Shown here: positions 25,624 through 33,995 of the stretch, piece after piece
How positions within the stretch are numbered: position 1 is the first letter of the stretch
Layout of the letters: every line of letters starts with the position of its first letter
Position numbers and translations under genes: made by a program
Assembly (NCBI RefSeq): GCF_016863635.1
Contig: NZ_BOPG01000056.1
Location: forward strand, 80,061-144,060
Source: Virgisporangium aurantiacum
GTDB taxonomy: Bacteria; Actinomycetota; Actinomycetes; Mycobacteriales; Micromonosporaceae
Reading direction: 5' to 3'
Length of the DNA: 64,000 nt
The notes under the pieces: model-generated
The model's input: the letters and a program-made list of their open reading frames with translations, nothing else
Database searches by the model: none
Told to the model about the DNA's origin: nothing

Positions 25624-25658
25624 ACTGCCCCGTTCGCCCAAGAGACGAACGGGGCAGT
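25624..25658 (-). terminator. Hairpin between LVIVD gene and L,D-transpeptidase gene
   Basis: Perfect 13-nt arms (25624-25636 ACTGCCCCGTTCG; 25646-25658) enclose a 9-nt loop. It can terminate the LVIVD-protein transcript. No T-run follows and it ends only 6 nt from the next start codon, so a role in that gene's leader is also possible. Confidence 0.6.
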
Positions 25659-25675
25659 CACTCCACTACCGGGTG

Positions 25676-27181
25676 TTACCAGCCCCAGTAGGACGGCTGA
25701 GTCTGGGTGTTGAGCTCGGGAATCCGGTTGATCTTGGCGGTGAAGACCCGCCAGTCGGTCACCTCGAGGACGTCGAGCCCCTTGGTGATGTCGTTCGAGT
25801 AGATGTAGCCGTTGTACCAGTACGCCGACCACGCGCCGCCGGTGACGAGCGCGGTGTCCGAGATCGGACCCCGCTCCCACCAGGCGATCTCCCGCGGCCG
25901 CGACGAGTCGGTGAAGTCGAACACCGAGACGCCACCCTGGTACCACGCCTGCACCATGAGGTCACCGAGGATCACCGGCACGATCGAGCCGTTGTGCGCC
26001 ACGCAGTTCTCGGTGGCGGCGTTGATCCGCGGGATCTTGTAGTAGCTCTTGAACACGAGCTGCCGGCTGTCACCGCGGCCGACGATGTCGTAGATGCCGT
26101 TGCCGCCACGGGTCGGGCCGGCGGCCTCGGTGCACTGGGCCTGCGTGCCGCCACCGAGTTCGTCGGTGAAGACGACCTTCGTGCCGAGCTGGTTGAACGT
26201 CGCCGAGTGCCAGAACGCGAAGTTCACCGTGTCACGCACGCGGCTGATGACGCGCGGCTGCTCGGGATCGGCGATGTCGATCAGGATGCCGTCACCCATG
26301 CAGGCACCGGCCATGAGCTTCTTCACCGGGTACGCGGTGAGGTCGTGGCAGCCCGACGTGACGCGGCTGTAGTTGCCCGTGGGGTTGCCACCGTCCGGGA
26401 ACAGCACCGGGGTGGAGATCAGCGCCGCCGCGGTCGGATTGCGCACCGGGACCTTGATGATCGAGATCAGGTCGTGCGGCGGCTGGCAGTCCGGGAACGT
26501 GGCGTCGGGGGCGTACGAGGACACGTAGATGTAGACGTTTCCGCGGTTGCCGGGCACCAGCGTGTGGGTGTGCGAGCCGCAGTTCGTCTCGATCGACTTG
26601 ATGTACTGCGGGTTGCTCTTGTCGCTGATGTCGAAGATCTTCATGCCCTCCCACGATTCCTTGATCGTGGCAGAGGTCGCGGTGCTCGCGCAGGAGTCGT
26701 CGGAGCGCGGCGAGTCGGTCGAGAGGAACAGCAGGTTGCCGTAGACCGAGACGTCGTTCTGCGAGCCGGGGCACGACACCAGGCTGACCTCGGCGGGGCT
26801 CCGCGGGTTCGAGATGTCGTAGATCGTGAAGCCGTTGTAGTTGCCGGCGAAGGCGTACTTGCCCTGGAAGGCGATGTCGGAGTTGGTCGCGGTGGCGGCC
26901 GGGCCGAGCTTCGGCCGGTTCGTGACCAGGCGCATGTTCGGTGAACTGCGGATCTCGTCGACACCGGGGATGTCGGCCGCCGAGGTGTCGATCGACACCG
27001 CTTCGCCGCTGGGCAGGCAGACGGTGGAGACGACGTCGGCGACGCAGTCGTCTGTGGTCGGGCTGGCCGCGGCAGGAGTGAGGGCCGGAGCTACGGCACC
27101 GAGAGCGACCACGACGGCGGCGCTTGCCGTGAAGCCGAAGGATCTCAGTCGTCGCAGCCCTCGTGGGGTGGTAGCGAGCAT
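25676..27181 (-). CDS. Secreted LVIVD-repeat protein
   Basis: The 501-residue precursor has a twin-arginine/Sec-like signal (MLATTPRGLRRLRSFGFTASAAVVVALG... AAAS). Beta-propeller repeats follow with the pattern KYAFAGNYNGFTIYDISNPRSPAEVSLV, GMKIFDISDKSNPQYIKSIE, ILIDIADPEQPRVIS, GVSVFDFTDSSRPREIAWW and GLDVLEVTDWRV, as in LVIVD proteins. Six cysteines suggest disulfides. The biochemical role of the family is unknown; binding at the cell surface is plausible. I chose ATG at 27181 because AAGGGG precedes it, rather than the ORF start at 27205. It is divergent from a DUF305 gene. Confidence 0.85.
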   Translation of the reverse strand: MLATTPRGLRRLRSFGFTASAAVVVALGAVAPALTPAAASPTTDDCVADVVSTVCLPSGEAVSIDTSAADIPGVDEIRSSPNMRLVTNRPKLGPAATATNSDIAFQGKYAFAGNYNGFTIYDISNPRSPAEVSLVSCPGSQNDVSVYGNLLFLSTDSPRSDDSCASTATSATIKESWEGMKIFDISDKSNPQYIKSIETNCGSHTHTLVPGNRGNVYIYVSSYAPDATFPDCQPPHDLISIIKVPVRNPTAAALISTPVLFPDGGNPTGNYSRVTSGCHDLTAYPVKKLMAGACMGDGILIDIADPEQPRVISRVRDTVNFAFWHSATFNQLGTKVVFTDELGGGTQAQCTEAAGPTRGGNGIYDIVGRGDSRQLVFKSYYKIPRINAATENCVAHNGSIVPVILGDLMVQAWYQGGVSVFDFTDSSRPREIAWWERGPISDTALVTGGAWSAYWYNGYIYSNDITKGLDVLEVTDWRVFTAKINRIPELNTQTQPSYWGW

Positions 27182-27299
27182 GATCAACCCCTTTGTTGAG
27201 AGCAAGGTTAGGACAGGCTATCGCTCTCCTTCGATCCCCCGGGCGGGTGTGACCTGGGTCACTGAACAAAGTTTGTCGATGGGCGGATAGCGTGGCGAG

Positions 27300-27986
27300 A
27301 TGCCCACCCCGCACCGACCGAACCGCCGCCTGCTGATCGCGGTCGCAGCCGGTGCGGCCGCGCTCGTCGTCGCGGCGGTCGCGGCCACGGCGGGCGGCGG
27401 CGGTTCAGGGGAGACGGGCGTGAGCGCATCGAAGACACCGTCGACCTCGCCGGTTCCCGTGGTGGTGCCCGGCCGGCCGGGCGAGTCGGCGTCGACGGTC
27501 ATGTCGAACGAGCTCACGGTGCCCGACGGCACCGCCTACAACCTGCCCGACGTCTACTTCATGCGGATGATGATCCCGCACCACACGCAGGCGCTGGAGA
27601 TGGCCGTCCTGGCGGCGGGCCGCACCAACCACCCCCAGATCCTGGCGATCGCCGACCGGGTGCGCGCCGCCCAGCTACCCGAGATCGCGGTGATGCGGAG
27701 CTGGCTGGCGGCCCGCGGACTGCCGTTCGACGACCCCGGCCACGATCACGCGACGATGCCGGGCATGCAGTCGGCCGACCGGATCAAGGACCTCACCGCC
27801 GCCCGCGGCGACGCCTTCGACCGCCTCTTCATCGACCTGATGATCAGCCACCACCAGGGCGCTGTGAAGATGGCCACCGACGTGCTGGGCGCCGGCCGCA
27901 ACGAGCAGATCGGCGAGATGGCCAACAACATCGCGACGGAGCAGACCGTCGAGATCAACCGGATGCGCGAGGCGTTCCCCGCATAG
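27300..27986 (+). CDS. Exported DUF305 protein
   Basis: The 228-residue protein has an N-terminal signal/anchor helix (RRLLIAVAAGAAALVVAAVAA), a Ser/Thr/Pro linker and a duplicated DUF305 helical bundle. Its paired motifs are MMIPHHTQALEMAV (about 85) and LMISHHQGAVKMA (about 180). The HH pairs and Met residues suggest metal, perhaps copper, binding, although no activity is established for the family. ATG at 27300 has no ribosome-binding site; TAGCGT lies exactly 6 nt upstream (27288-27293). It converges on the membrane PAS gene with one base between them. Confidence 0.85.
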   Translation: MPTPHRPNRRLLIAVAAGAAALVVAAVAATAGGGGSGETGVSASKTPSTSPVPVVVPGRPGESASTVMSNELTVPDGTAYNLPDVYFMRMMIPHHTQALEMAVLAAGRTNHPQILAIADRVRAAQLPEIAVMRSWLAARGLPFDDPGHDHATMPGMQSADRIKDLTAARGDAFDRLFIDLMISHHQGAVKMATDVLGAGRNEQIGEMANNIATEQTVEINRMREAFPA

Positions 27987-27987
27987 A

Positions 27988-29805
27988 TCAGCGGAACTTG
28001 TTCGACGAGTTGTGGCGGTTCTGGCCGGCCGGCCGGGTCCGCAGCGCCTGCCGGATCTCCTCCTCGTGGCGCTGGCTCTCGACGGTGGCGTCGCGCAGCG
28101 TCAGGACGTAGCCGCGCACCATTCGGTCGTCGCGCAGGTCGCGGCAACTCACCTCGACCACCACGCGGCTCCCGTTGGCGCGGCGCAGGTTCCAGGTGTC
28201 GCGCACGCCGTCGGGGCCGCTGTTGTCGCGGGCCTGCGCGATGGTCAGCTCGATGCCGGCGAGTTCGTCGTCGGTCACCAGGTCGCTGAGCCGGCCCGAC
28301 GGCGGTAGCGGCAGGCCCAGTTCGCGGCCCAGCGCCGGGCTGGCGTACCGGATCGTGTCGTCCTCGTCGACCACCAGCACGACGTCGCTCGTGTTCTGGA
28401 TGACGGTGCGCAGGTAGTTGTCGCTGTCGCGGCGGTTGATGGCCTCGGTCAGCCGGATCCGTTCCAGCGCCAGCCGGGCCTCGGCGGCCAGCACCTCCAC
28501 GGCGTCCCGCGCGATCAGCAGGACCCGCCGGTCGGCACCGATGGTGACGGCACCGCCCACCTTTCCGGGATCCACCGCACCGCGCGGCCGGGGCAGGATC
28601 GGGCACTCCAGCGCGTCGGCGAAACCGGCCAGTTCGGCCTGCGCCTCGGCGGCCAGGTCGGCCACCGGCACGATCCGGGTGGTCGCCCCCTCGACGGGTT
28701 CACCGGCGAGGAACACGCTGTGCTGCGTCCCCTTGGGCATGAGCCCGGCGACCGCGACCCGCACCGCCGCGAACACCTCGGCCTGCGCGGTGGCCGCGAC
28801 GAGCGCGCCGCCGGCCTGCCGGAGCCCGGTCTCCCGCAGCACGGCCTGGCGGTGCGCGCCCACGACGTCGGCGAGCAGCGTGAACACCAGGACGTAGATC
28901 CCCACCGAGACGATCGCGATCATCACGCCGTCGACGATGCCGCCGGACAACGACTCGATGAGGAGGATCACCGGCGGCACCGCCAGCGACACCGCGATCA
29001 GCACCATCCAGCGGCGGCTCATGCCCGGGGTGCGGGGCGGCAGCGGCGTCGTGAGGTCGACCATCGACGGGTGCAGCGCCGCCGCGCCCCAGGCACCGTA
29101 GAGCACCAGGTAGCCGATGTTGGCCGGGCCGTCCTCCCAGCCCTGGCCGGCCATCGTGGCGAACGCGTACGCGATGTCGCCCGCCAGGCTGGCCACCGCG
29201 CCGATCATGATCAGGATGACCGACCAGTTCCGCGGCATCGCCAGGACCAGCCGGCCGGCGACGGCGAGGATCAGCAGGTCACCGAGCAGGAACCCGGCGA
29301 TCGAGTACCGGTCGGCGGCGGCGAGCGTGCTGTGCCGCAGCACCGGGCTCGCCACCAGCACCCACACGATCAGGCCGATGGCACAGGTGGCCGTCAGCGT
29401 GCCGACCAGTCCCAGCCGGTCCCGCAGCACCACGCTGACCCGCGTCAACCCGAGCAGACCGCCCGTGACCAGCGGAACCATCAGCATGTAGGTGGTGTCG
29501 GACAGGGTGAGGAAGATGCCCTCCCGCTGGCCGTCGAGCGCGTACAGCGCGTCGCCGACGGCACCGCAGAGGATCGTTCCGCCGAGCAGGTACCAGGGCA
29601 ACCGCCGGGCCGGCCGGTTGCGATGCACCCCGACCACCACCGCGACCGCGCCGATGACGCCGATCAGGGGCCAGCCGGCACCGCCCCACTCCGGAACTAC
29701 GAGCAGGTGAGCGCCGACCACCACCATCGGGATCACGTAGGCAGCAACGATCCTCCCGGGTACGGGTGCGTCAGCGGGCTTCACCACTTTTGGTCTACCA
29801 ACCAC
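27988..29805 (-). CDS. Multi-spanning membrane sensor with PAS domain, no output domain
   Basis: The 605-residue protein has about 9-10 transmembrane helices in its first ~310 residues and a GAF-like middle region (~330-460). A PAS domain at ~475-585 (NYLRTVIQNTSDVVLVVDEDDTIRYASPALG...) ends with the usual TLRDATVESQRHEEEIRQAL linker. In related actinomycete proteins that linker leads into GGDEF-EAL or kinase domains. Here the protein stops after a short basic Asn/Ser tail (GQNRHNSSNKFR). It may signal by protein contact or be a truncated cyclase. The GTG start lacks a clear ribosome-binding site. Confidence 0.8.
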   Translation of the reverse strand: MVGRPKVVKPADAPVPGRIVAAYVIPMVVVGAHLLVVPEWGGAGWPLIGVIGAVAVVVGVHRNRPARRLPWYLLGGTILCGAVGDALYALDGQREGIFLTLSDTTYMLMVPLVTGGLLGLTRVSVVLRDRLGLVGTLTATCAIGLIVWVLVASPVLRHSTLAAADRYSIAGFLLGDLLILAVAGRLVLAMPRNWSVILIMIGAVASLAGDIAYAFATMAGQGWEDGPANIGYLVLYGAWGAAALHPSMVDLTTPLPPRTPGMSRRWMVLIAVSLAVPPVILLIESLSGGIVDGVMIAIVSVGIYVLVFTLLADVVGAHRQAVLRETGLRQAGGALVAATAQAEVFAAVRVAVAGLMPKGTQHSVFLAGEPVEGATTRIVPVADLAAEAQAELAGFADALECPILPRPRGAVDPGKVGGAVTIGADRRVLLIARDAVEVLAAEARLALERIRLTEAINRRDSDNYLRTVIQNTSDVVLVVDEDDTIRYASPALGRELGLPLPPSGRLSDLVTDDELAGIELTIAQARDNSGPDGVRDTWNLRRANGSRVVVEVSCRDLRDDRMVRGYVLTLRDATVESQRHEEEIRQALRTRPAGQNRHNSSNKFR

Positions 29806-29854
29806 ACAGGTGGATGTCTATCACCCGCACGGGCGGACAGTCACGACCCGGAAC

Positions 29855-31405
29855 TCACCGTGCGGGTGGCGGAACCACCGCTGTGCCGCCCGCCGACGGG
29901 GTGCACGGTGCGCCGTCGAGGGTGAACCGGGTGGGCGGAACGGGCCCGGCGGACGCCGTACCGGTCAACGCCAGTTGCCGGGTGCCACCCGCCTCCAACG
30001 GCCGGTCGCCGTGCAGCGTCACGTCCTCGCCGCGCTGGTCGAAGCGCAGCCCGCCGGCGTCGGTGATGCGCTGGCCGACGGGCAGCGCGAACTCCAGCGA
30101 CCAGGCGTCGAGCCGCGCCCGGCCGGTGTTCGTGATCGCCATCTCGGCCGTGAACGTCCCGCCGCTGGCCGGGTTGGCCACGTACCGGGTGGCGCAGCCG
30201 CCGCTCGGCGTCGCCGCCGCACCCGACGGTCCCTCCGCCCGGTCCTGCGCGACCCGGGCACCCGCGACGGCCGCGCCCAGCGTGGCCAGCCCGACGATCA
30301 CGGCGAGCCCGGCGCTGGCGACCACCCGGCGGATGGAGAACCGCCCGATCGAGATGCGTTCGGAGAGGTAGCTGTTGACCAGCCGGTGGCGGTGCGGCAG
30401 TCGGGGCCGCACCGGCTGGGTGGCGTCACCCGCGTCACCGGCGGCACCGGCGTCACCCACCGCCGGGCCGGCGGCGCGGCGCGCGGGCCGCGAGGCGGCG
30501 CGGGAGGCCGCGCGGGAGGCGGCGCGCGAGGCCGCGCGCGGGGCCGGGTTCGTCAACGGAGCCGCCTCCATGGAACCGACCGCCGGCAGCGTCACCGCCA
30601 CCCCGGCCGCCTCACCCAGCACCACCGCCGCGTACAGGCTCGACGGCCGCTCGTCCGGGTCCTTGCTCAGGCACTGGTCGCACAGTTCCGCCACGTCGTC
30701 GGGCAGGCCCGGTATCGGCGGCAGCGGCGCCGGCGGCAGCTCGCGGTGCGCGGTGACCAGGTCGGTCGCGGTGTAGGCCGGCCACGGCAGGGACCCCGTG
30801 AGGCACTGGTAGAGCAGGATGCCCAGCGCGTAGACGTCCGTCGCCGGCGCCGCCGGACGCCCGACGAAGCGCTCCGGCGCGACGTAGGCCGGCGTGCCGA
30901 GCAGCTCGTCGCCATGATCGTCGAGCTCGCCGACGGCGGCGGCGATGCCGAAGTCGACCACCTTGACCCCGGTGCGGGCGAGCATGATGTTGCCCGGCTT
31001 GACGTCGCGGTGCACCACGCCGCTCGCGTGCGCGGCGGCGAGCGCGGCGGCCACCTCGGCGGCGATGCCGACCGCCGTGCGCCAGTGCATCGTGTCGCTC
31101 TCCTGGCGCACCGCGAGGGTGTCGCCGTGCACGAGCTCCATCACGATGTACGGCACCTTGCCGCGCCGTCCCTGGCGCGACTCGCCGAAGTCGTACACGC
31201 CGGCCACGTTCGGGTGGGCGAGCCGGGCCGCGACCCGGGCCTCGGCCTTGATGCGTTCGCGGGACTCCCGCCCGCTGAAACTCGGCCCGAGCAGTTTGAC
31301 CGCCACCTGCCGGCCGAGAACGAGATCCTGCGCGCGCCAGACCACCGCCATGCCGCCGGTACCGAGCTCCTTCTCGAGCCGGTACCGCCTACCCAGCGTG
31401 CGCAC
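29855..31405 (-). CDS. Membrane Ser/Thr protein kinase with extracellular CBM2-like domain
   Basis: The ~516-residue receptor kinase has a cytoplasmic PknB-type domain (about 8-265): Gly loop LGTGGMAVVWRA, VAVKLL lysine, VVHRDVKPGNIML catalytic loop, DFGIA and TPAYVAPE. A low-complexity Arg-Ala-Ala-Ser repeat linker and one transmembrane helix (ASAGLAVIVGLATLGAAVAG) follow. The ~100-residue extracellular domain resembles cellulose-binding CBM2 (CATRYVANPASGGTFTAEMAITNTG... PTRFTLDGAPC, cysteines at both ends). I chose GTG at 31405, which has GGGGGG upstream and avoids a 115-nt overlap with the preceding gene. The ligand may be a polysaccharide. Confidence 0.88.
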   Translation of the reverse strand: MRTLGRRYRLEKELGTGGMAVVWRAQDLVLGRQVAVKLLGPSFSGRESRERIKAEARVAARLAHPNVAGVYDFGESRQGRRGKVPYIVMELVHGDTLAVRQESDTMHWRTAVGIAAEVAAALAAAHASGVVHRDVKPGNIMLARTGVKVVDFGIAAAVGELDDHGDELLGTPAYVAPERFVGRPAAPATDVYALGILLYQCLTGSLPWPAYTATDLVTAHRELPPAPLPPIPGLPDDVAELCDQCLSKDPDERPSSLYAAVVLGEAAGVAVTLPAVGSMEAAPLTNPAPRAASRAASRAASRAASRPARRAAGPAVGDAGAAGDAGDATQPVRPRLPHRHRLVNSYLSERISIGRFSIRRVVASAGLAVIVGLATLGAAVAGARVAQDRAEGPSGAAATPSGGCATRYVANPASGGTFTAEMAITNTGRARLDAWSLEFALPVGQRITDAGGLRFDQRGEDVTLHGDRPLEAGGTRQLALTGTASAGPVPPTRFTLDGAPCTPSAGGTAVVPPPAR

Positions 31406-31497
31406 CGCACCCCCCAGCCGAGCCGCCTCGGACCGATGATCGCGTACCCCGGCCCCTCGAGAACGAAACTCGGTCCACCCGCGGGTGGAACTGAGAT

Positions 31498-32931
31498 CTA
31501 GCCTCTCGTCGATCCGAGGCCGAGGAACACGGCGAGGCCGAGCGCCGACCGGGGTGAGTACGCCTGCCGCCACAGCCCGCCGTGCGCGGCCGCGTACGCC
31601 TCGTCCCGCCACGGATGATCATGAGCCGGCACCGGCGCGCGCAGGTCGTGCACGAGCAGCGCGGCCATCAACGTGTTGCTGGTGGCCGGCTCGAACACCT
31701 CGATCCCGAACCGGTGGGCGCCGGCGTAGGCCGCGGCGAGCGCCCGGTTCCGCACCACGCTCCGGGTCCGGGTCGCCGGCGCGACGTTCAGCGAGACGGC
31801 CGTCCCGGCGTCGCGGGCCACGGCGGCCCGCCACCGTTGCAGGCGCTTGGCCAGCGCGTAGTTCGGGCCCTGCTGCGGCACCAGCGCGTCGTGCACGCCG
31901 GGCTCGGCGCCCGGCGGGTAGTTGCGGCTGAGCAGCCGGCCCCCGCTGAGGAGCCGCACCGGCCGCTTCAGCCGGCCGAGACCGCTCCGGTCGCGGTAGC
32001 GCCGGTCGGCCTCGGCGACCGCCTCGGCTGGCACGGCGAAGACGTCGGTCGGGGTCGCGAGGAAGGCCAGCGCCGTCTCCGGTCGCTCTTTCATCAGGGA
32101 CGTCGTGAGCACGTCCACCGCCATCGAGACGCGCAGGTTGGTGGCCCCGTCGGCGTACACGTAGTTGCCCAGCACGAGCGGGCCGTCGATCGCCGTGATC
32201 CACGCCGCCACGCGGGGCAGGTCGGAGACCAGGTCGGCGCCGGCACCCTGGGCGAGGTCCTTGGTGTCCCGGTGGACCGGCACCGTGAGGTTTCCGGCGT
32301 GCCGGGCCGCGACGCCGAGCACCCGTTCCCAGACCGCCGGCCGGGGCAGGTCCACGGCGACCACGTCGGCGCCCCAGCGCAACAGGGAGATCAGCGGACC
32401 CATCTCGGCGCCGGCGCCGAGCACCACCACCCGCCGGTCGGTGAGGTCGAGCCAGTCCGGGTTGGCCATGACGGCCCGGATCGCCTCCACGAACGACGGC
32501 TCGACGATGCCGTCGGCGATCCACCGGTCGAGCTGGCGGTGCAGGTCGTCACCGGTGAGGCGGTCGCCGCGGTAGGGGACGACGAGGTCGCGCTGTGGTT
32601 CGCCGGCACCGGCCACGGTGCGGGTGCCGAGCGGGTCGCCGTCGAAGCCGCCGAGCTCCCCGATCGGCTTGTCGTCATAGGTCATGTGCCGGTACAGCGA
32701 GTCGAGGCCGTCGCGGGCGATCGACAGCGCGGCGTCGCGGCTGTCCAGCCCGGCCTCGACCAGCCGCCGGAAGTGGACGATGTACGCCTGCCGCCAACTC
32801 GTCTCCGACCGCACGCCGCGCGCGCCCACCGGGTCGACCGCCGACAGCGCGTCGGCCACCACGGTGCGGCCGAGCGCCGAGGTGCTCCGCTTGCCGTCGC
32901 CGGATTCGGGAACCTGCACACCGCTGTTCAC
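31498..32931 (-). CDS. Unrecognised protein with Rossmann-like nucleotide-binding motif
   Basis: I do not recognise a named family for this ~477-residue soluble protein. Visible features are an N-terminal helical region (SWRQAYIVHFRRLVEAGLDSRDAALSIARDGLDSLY) and a central dinucleotide-type loop (RRVVVLGAGAEMGPLISLLRWGADVVAVDLPRP). A later segment, GPNYALAKRLQRWRAAV, recalls the Tyr/Lys region of short-chain dehydrogenases. An NAD(P)- or SAM-dependent enzyme is plausible but unproved. GTG at 32931 has GGAGGA 6 nt upstream and overlaps the upstream stop (GTGA, 32928-32931), so it is translationally coupled to the serine hydrolase gene. Confidence 0.7.
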   Translation of the reverse strand: MNSGVQVPESGDGKRSTSALGRTVVADALSAVDPVGARGVRSETSWRQAYIVHFRRLVEAGLDSRDAALSIARDGLDSLYRHMTYDDKPIGELGGFDGDPLGTRTVAGAGEPQRDLVVPYRGDRLTGDDLHRQLDRWIADGIVEPSFVEAIRAVMANPDWLDLTDRRVVVLGAGAEMGPLISLLRWGADVVAVDLPRPAVWERVLGVAARHAGNLTVPVHRDTKDLAQGAGADLVSDLPRVAAWITAIDGPLVLGNYVYADGATNLRVSMAVDVLTTSLMKERPETALAFLATPTDVFAVPAEAVAEADRRYRDRSGLGRLKRPVRLLSGGRLLSRNYPPGAEPGVHDALVPQQGPNYALAKRLQRWRAAVARDAGTAVSLNVAPATRTRSVVRNRALAAAYAGAHRFGIEVFEPATSNTLMAALLVHDLRAPVPAHDHPWRDEAYAAAHGGLWRQAYSPRSALGLAVFLGLGSTRG

Positions 32932-33947
32932 AGGCACTCCTCCAGAGCCTCGATCAGACGCTCGGACCGGTCGAAGTCACCCAGGCACCGGGTGACGTAC
33001 GCGTAGGCGTACCCGCGTCCCGGGTTCGCGAACGCGTCACAGCCGCCGATCCCGCCCATGCCGAACTCGCCGGTCTCCTCGACCTGCACGCCCAGCCCCC
33101 AGTTGACGTGCCGCTGCAGCAGCCGGTCCTCCCCCGCGACCTGCACGGTGCGGATCTCGCCGGTGAGTCCGGCGTAGAACCGCGCCAGCGACAGCGCCGT
33201 CGTGTGCAGGTTCACGGCCGGCACCTGCGCCCGCCGCCAGGTCGCCGAGTTGAGGACGTCGAGCGCGAGCCAGCCGGGCGGGTTGTCGAGCACGCGCCGC
33301 CGGTACGAGCCGGGCGGGCCGACGGTCCGCTCCGGCCAGCCGGGCTCGGTGTACTCCAGTTCGGCGGTGCGGGCCTGCTCGTCCGGCGTCGCCCCGAGCG
33401 CGAAGTCGAGGCCGGCGTACCCGGCCCGGAGGTACTCCCCCGGCATCCGGCCGTCGATCCGGCGGATCAGCTCGCCGACCAGGTGGCCGTACGTGATCGC
33501 GTGCTCGGCGACGGCGGTGCCGGCGGGGAACTCGGGTTCGGCGCCGGCGAGCAGCGCGCACAGCCCGTGCCAGTCACCGGGATCCGCGACCGGCGCGGGG
33601 AACGCGGGCAGGCCGGCGGCGTGGGCGAGCACGTGCCGCACGGTCGTCCCGCCCTTGCCGTGCGCCGCGAACTCGGGCCAGTGCGCGGCCACCGGATCGT
33701 CGAGGCGCTCGCCGACGAGCCGCACCAGGGCCGCGGCGACCACGGCCTTGCCCACGGAGAAGACGTGCACCAGCGTGTCGGGCGTCCACGGTTCGGTGCG
33801 GGCGGCGTCGCGCCAACCGCCGTACAGGTCCACGACGACCTCGCCGTCGTGCACCACGGCCAGGCCGCTGCCCGCGTCACCGAGCTCTTCGAACGCCTTG
33901 CGCACGCGCGCGAACCGCGGCTGCGTGTTCCCGCCGACCGGCACCAT
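32928..33947 (-). CDS. Beta-lactamase-fold serine hydrolase (class C/EstB-like)
   Basis: The 339-residue cytoplasmic protein has the SxxK motif in HVFSVGKAVVAAALVRLV (about residue 66) and a Tyr-containing second motif, ITYGHLVGELIRRI (~155). A late Gly-rich strand reads EFGMGGIGGCDAFANPGRGYAYAYV. This group contains esterases and D-aminopeptidase-like enzymes more often than true beta-lactamases. No signal peptide is seen, which argues against antibiotic resistance. It heads a probable operon with the Rossmann-like gene (4-nt overlap) and the Ser/Thr kinase. Confidence 0.87.
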   Translation of the reverse strand: MVPVGGNTQPRFARVRKAFEELGDAGSGLAVVHDGEVVVDLYGGWRDAARTEPWTPDTLVHVFSVGKAVVAAALVRLVGERLDDPVAAHWPEFAAHGKGGTTVRHVLAHAAGLPAFPAPVADPGDWHGLCALLAGAEPEFPAGTAVAEHAITYGHLVGELIRRIDGRMPGEYLRAGYAGLDFALGATPDEQARTAELEYTEPGWPERTVGPPGSYRRRVLDNPPGWLALDVLNSATWRRAQVPAVNLHTTALSLARFYAGLTGEIRTVQVAGEDRLLQRHVNWGLGVQVEETGEFGMGGIGGCDAFANPGRGYAYAYVTRCLGDFDRSERLIEALEECL

Positions 33948-33995
33948 GTCGGCAGCCTACGTGCACCGGCCCGCCCGGGCCGTTAGCGTGATCGC

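Noticed and set aside
32928..33947. Antibiotic-resistance beta-lactamase
   Set aside because: The fold is right, but there is no export signal and EstB/esterase-like relatives are more common, so a resistance role is not supported.
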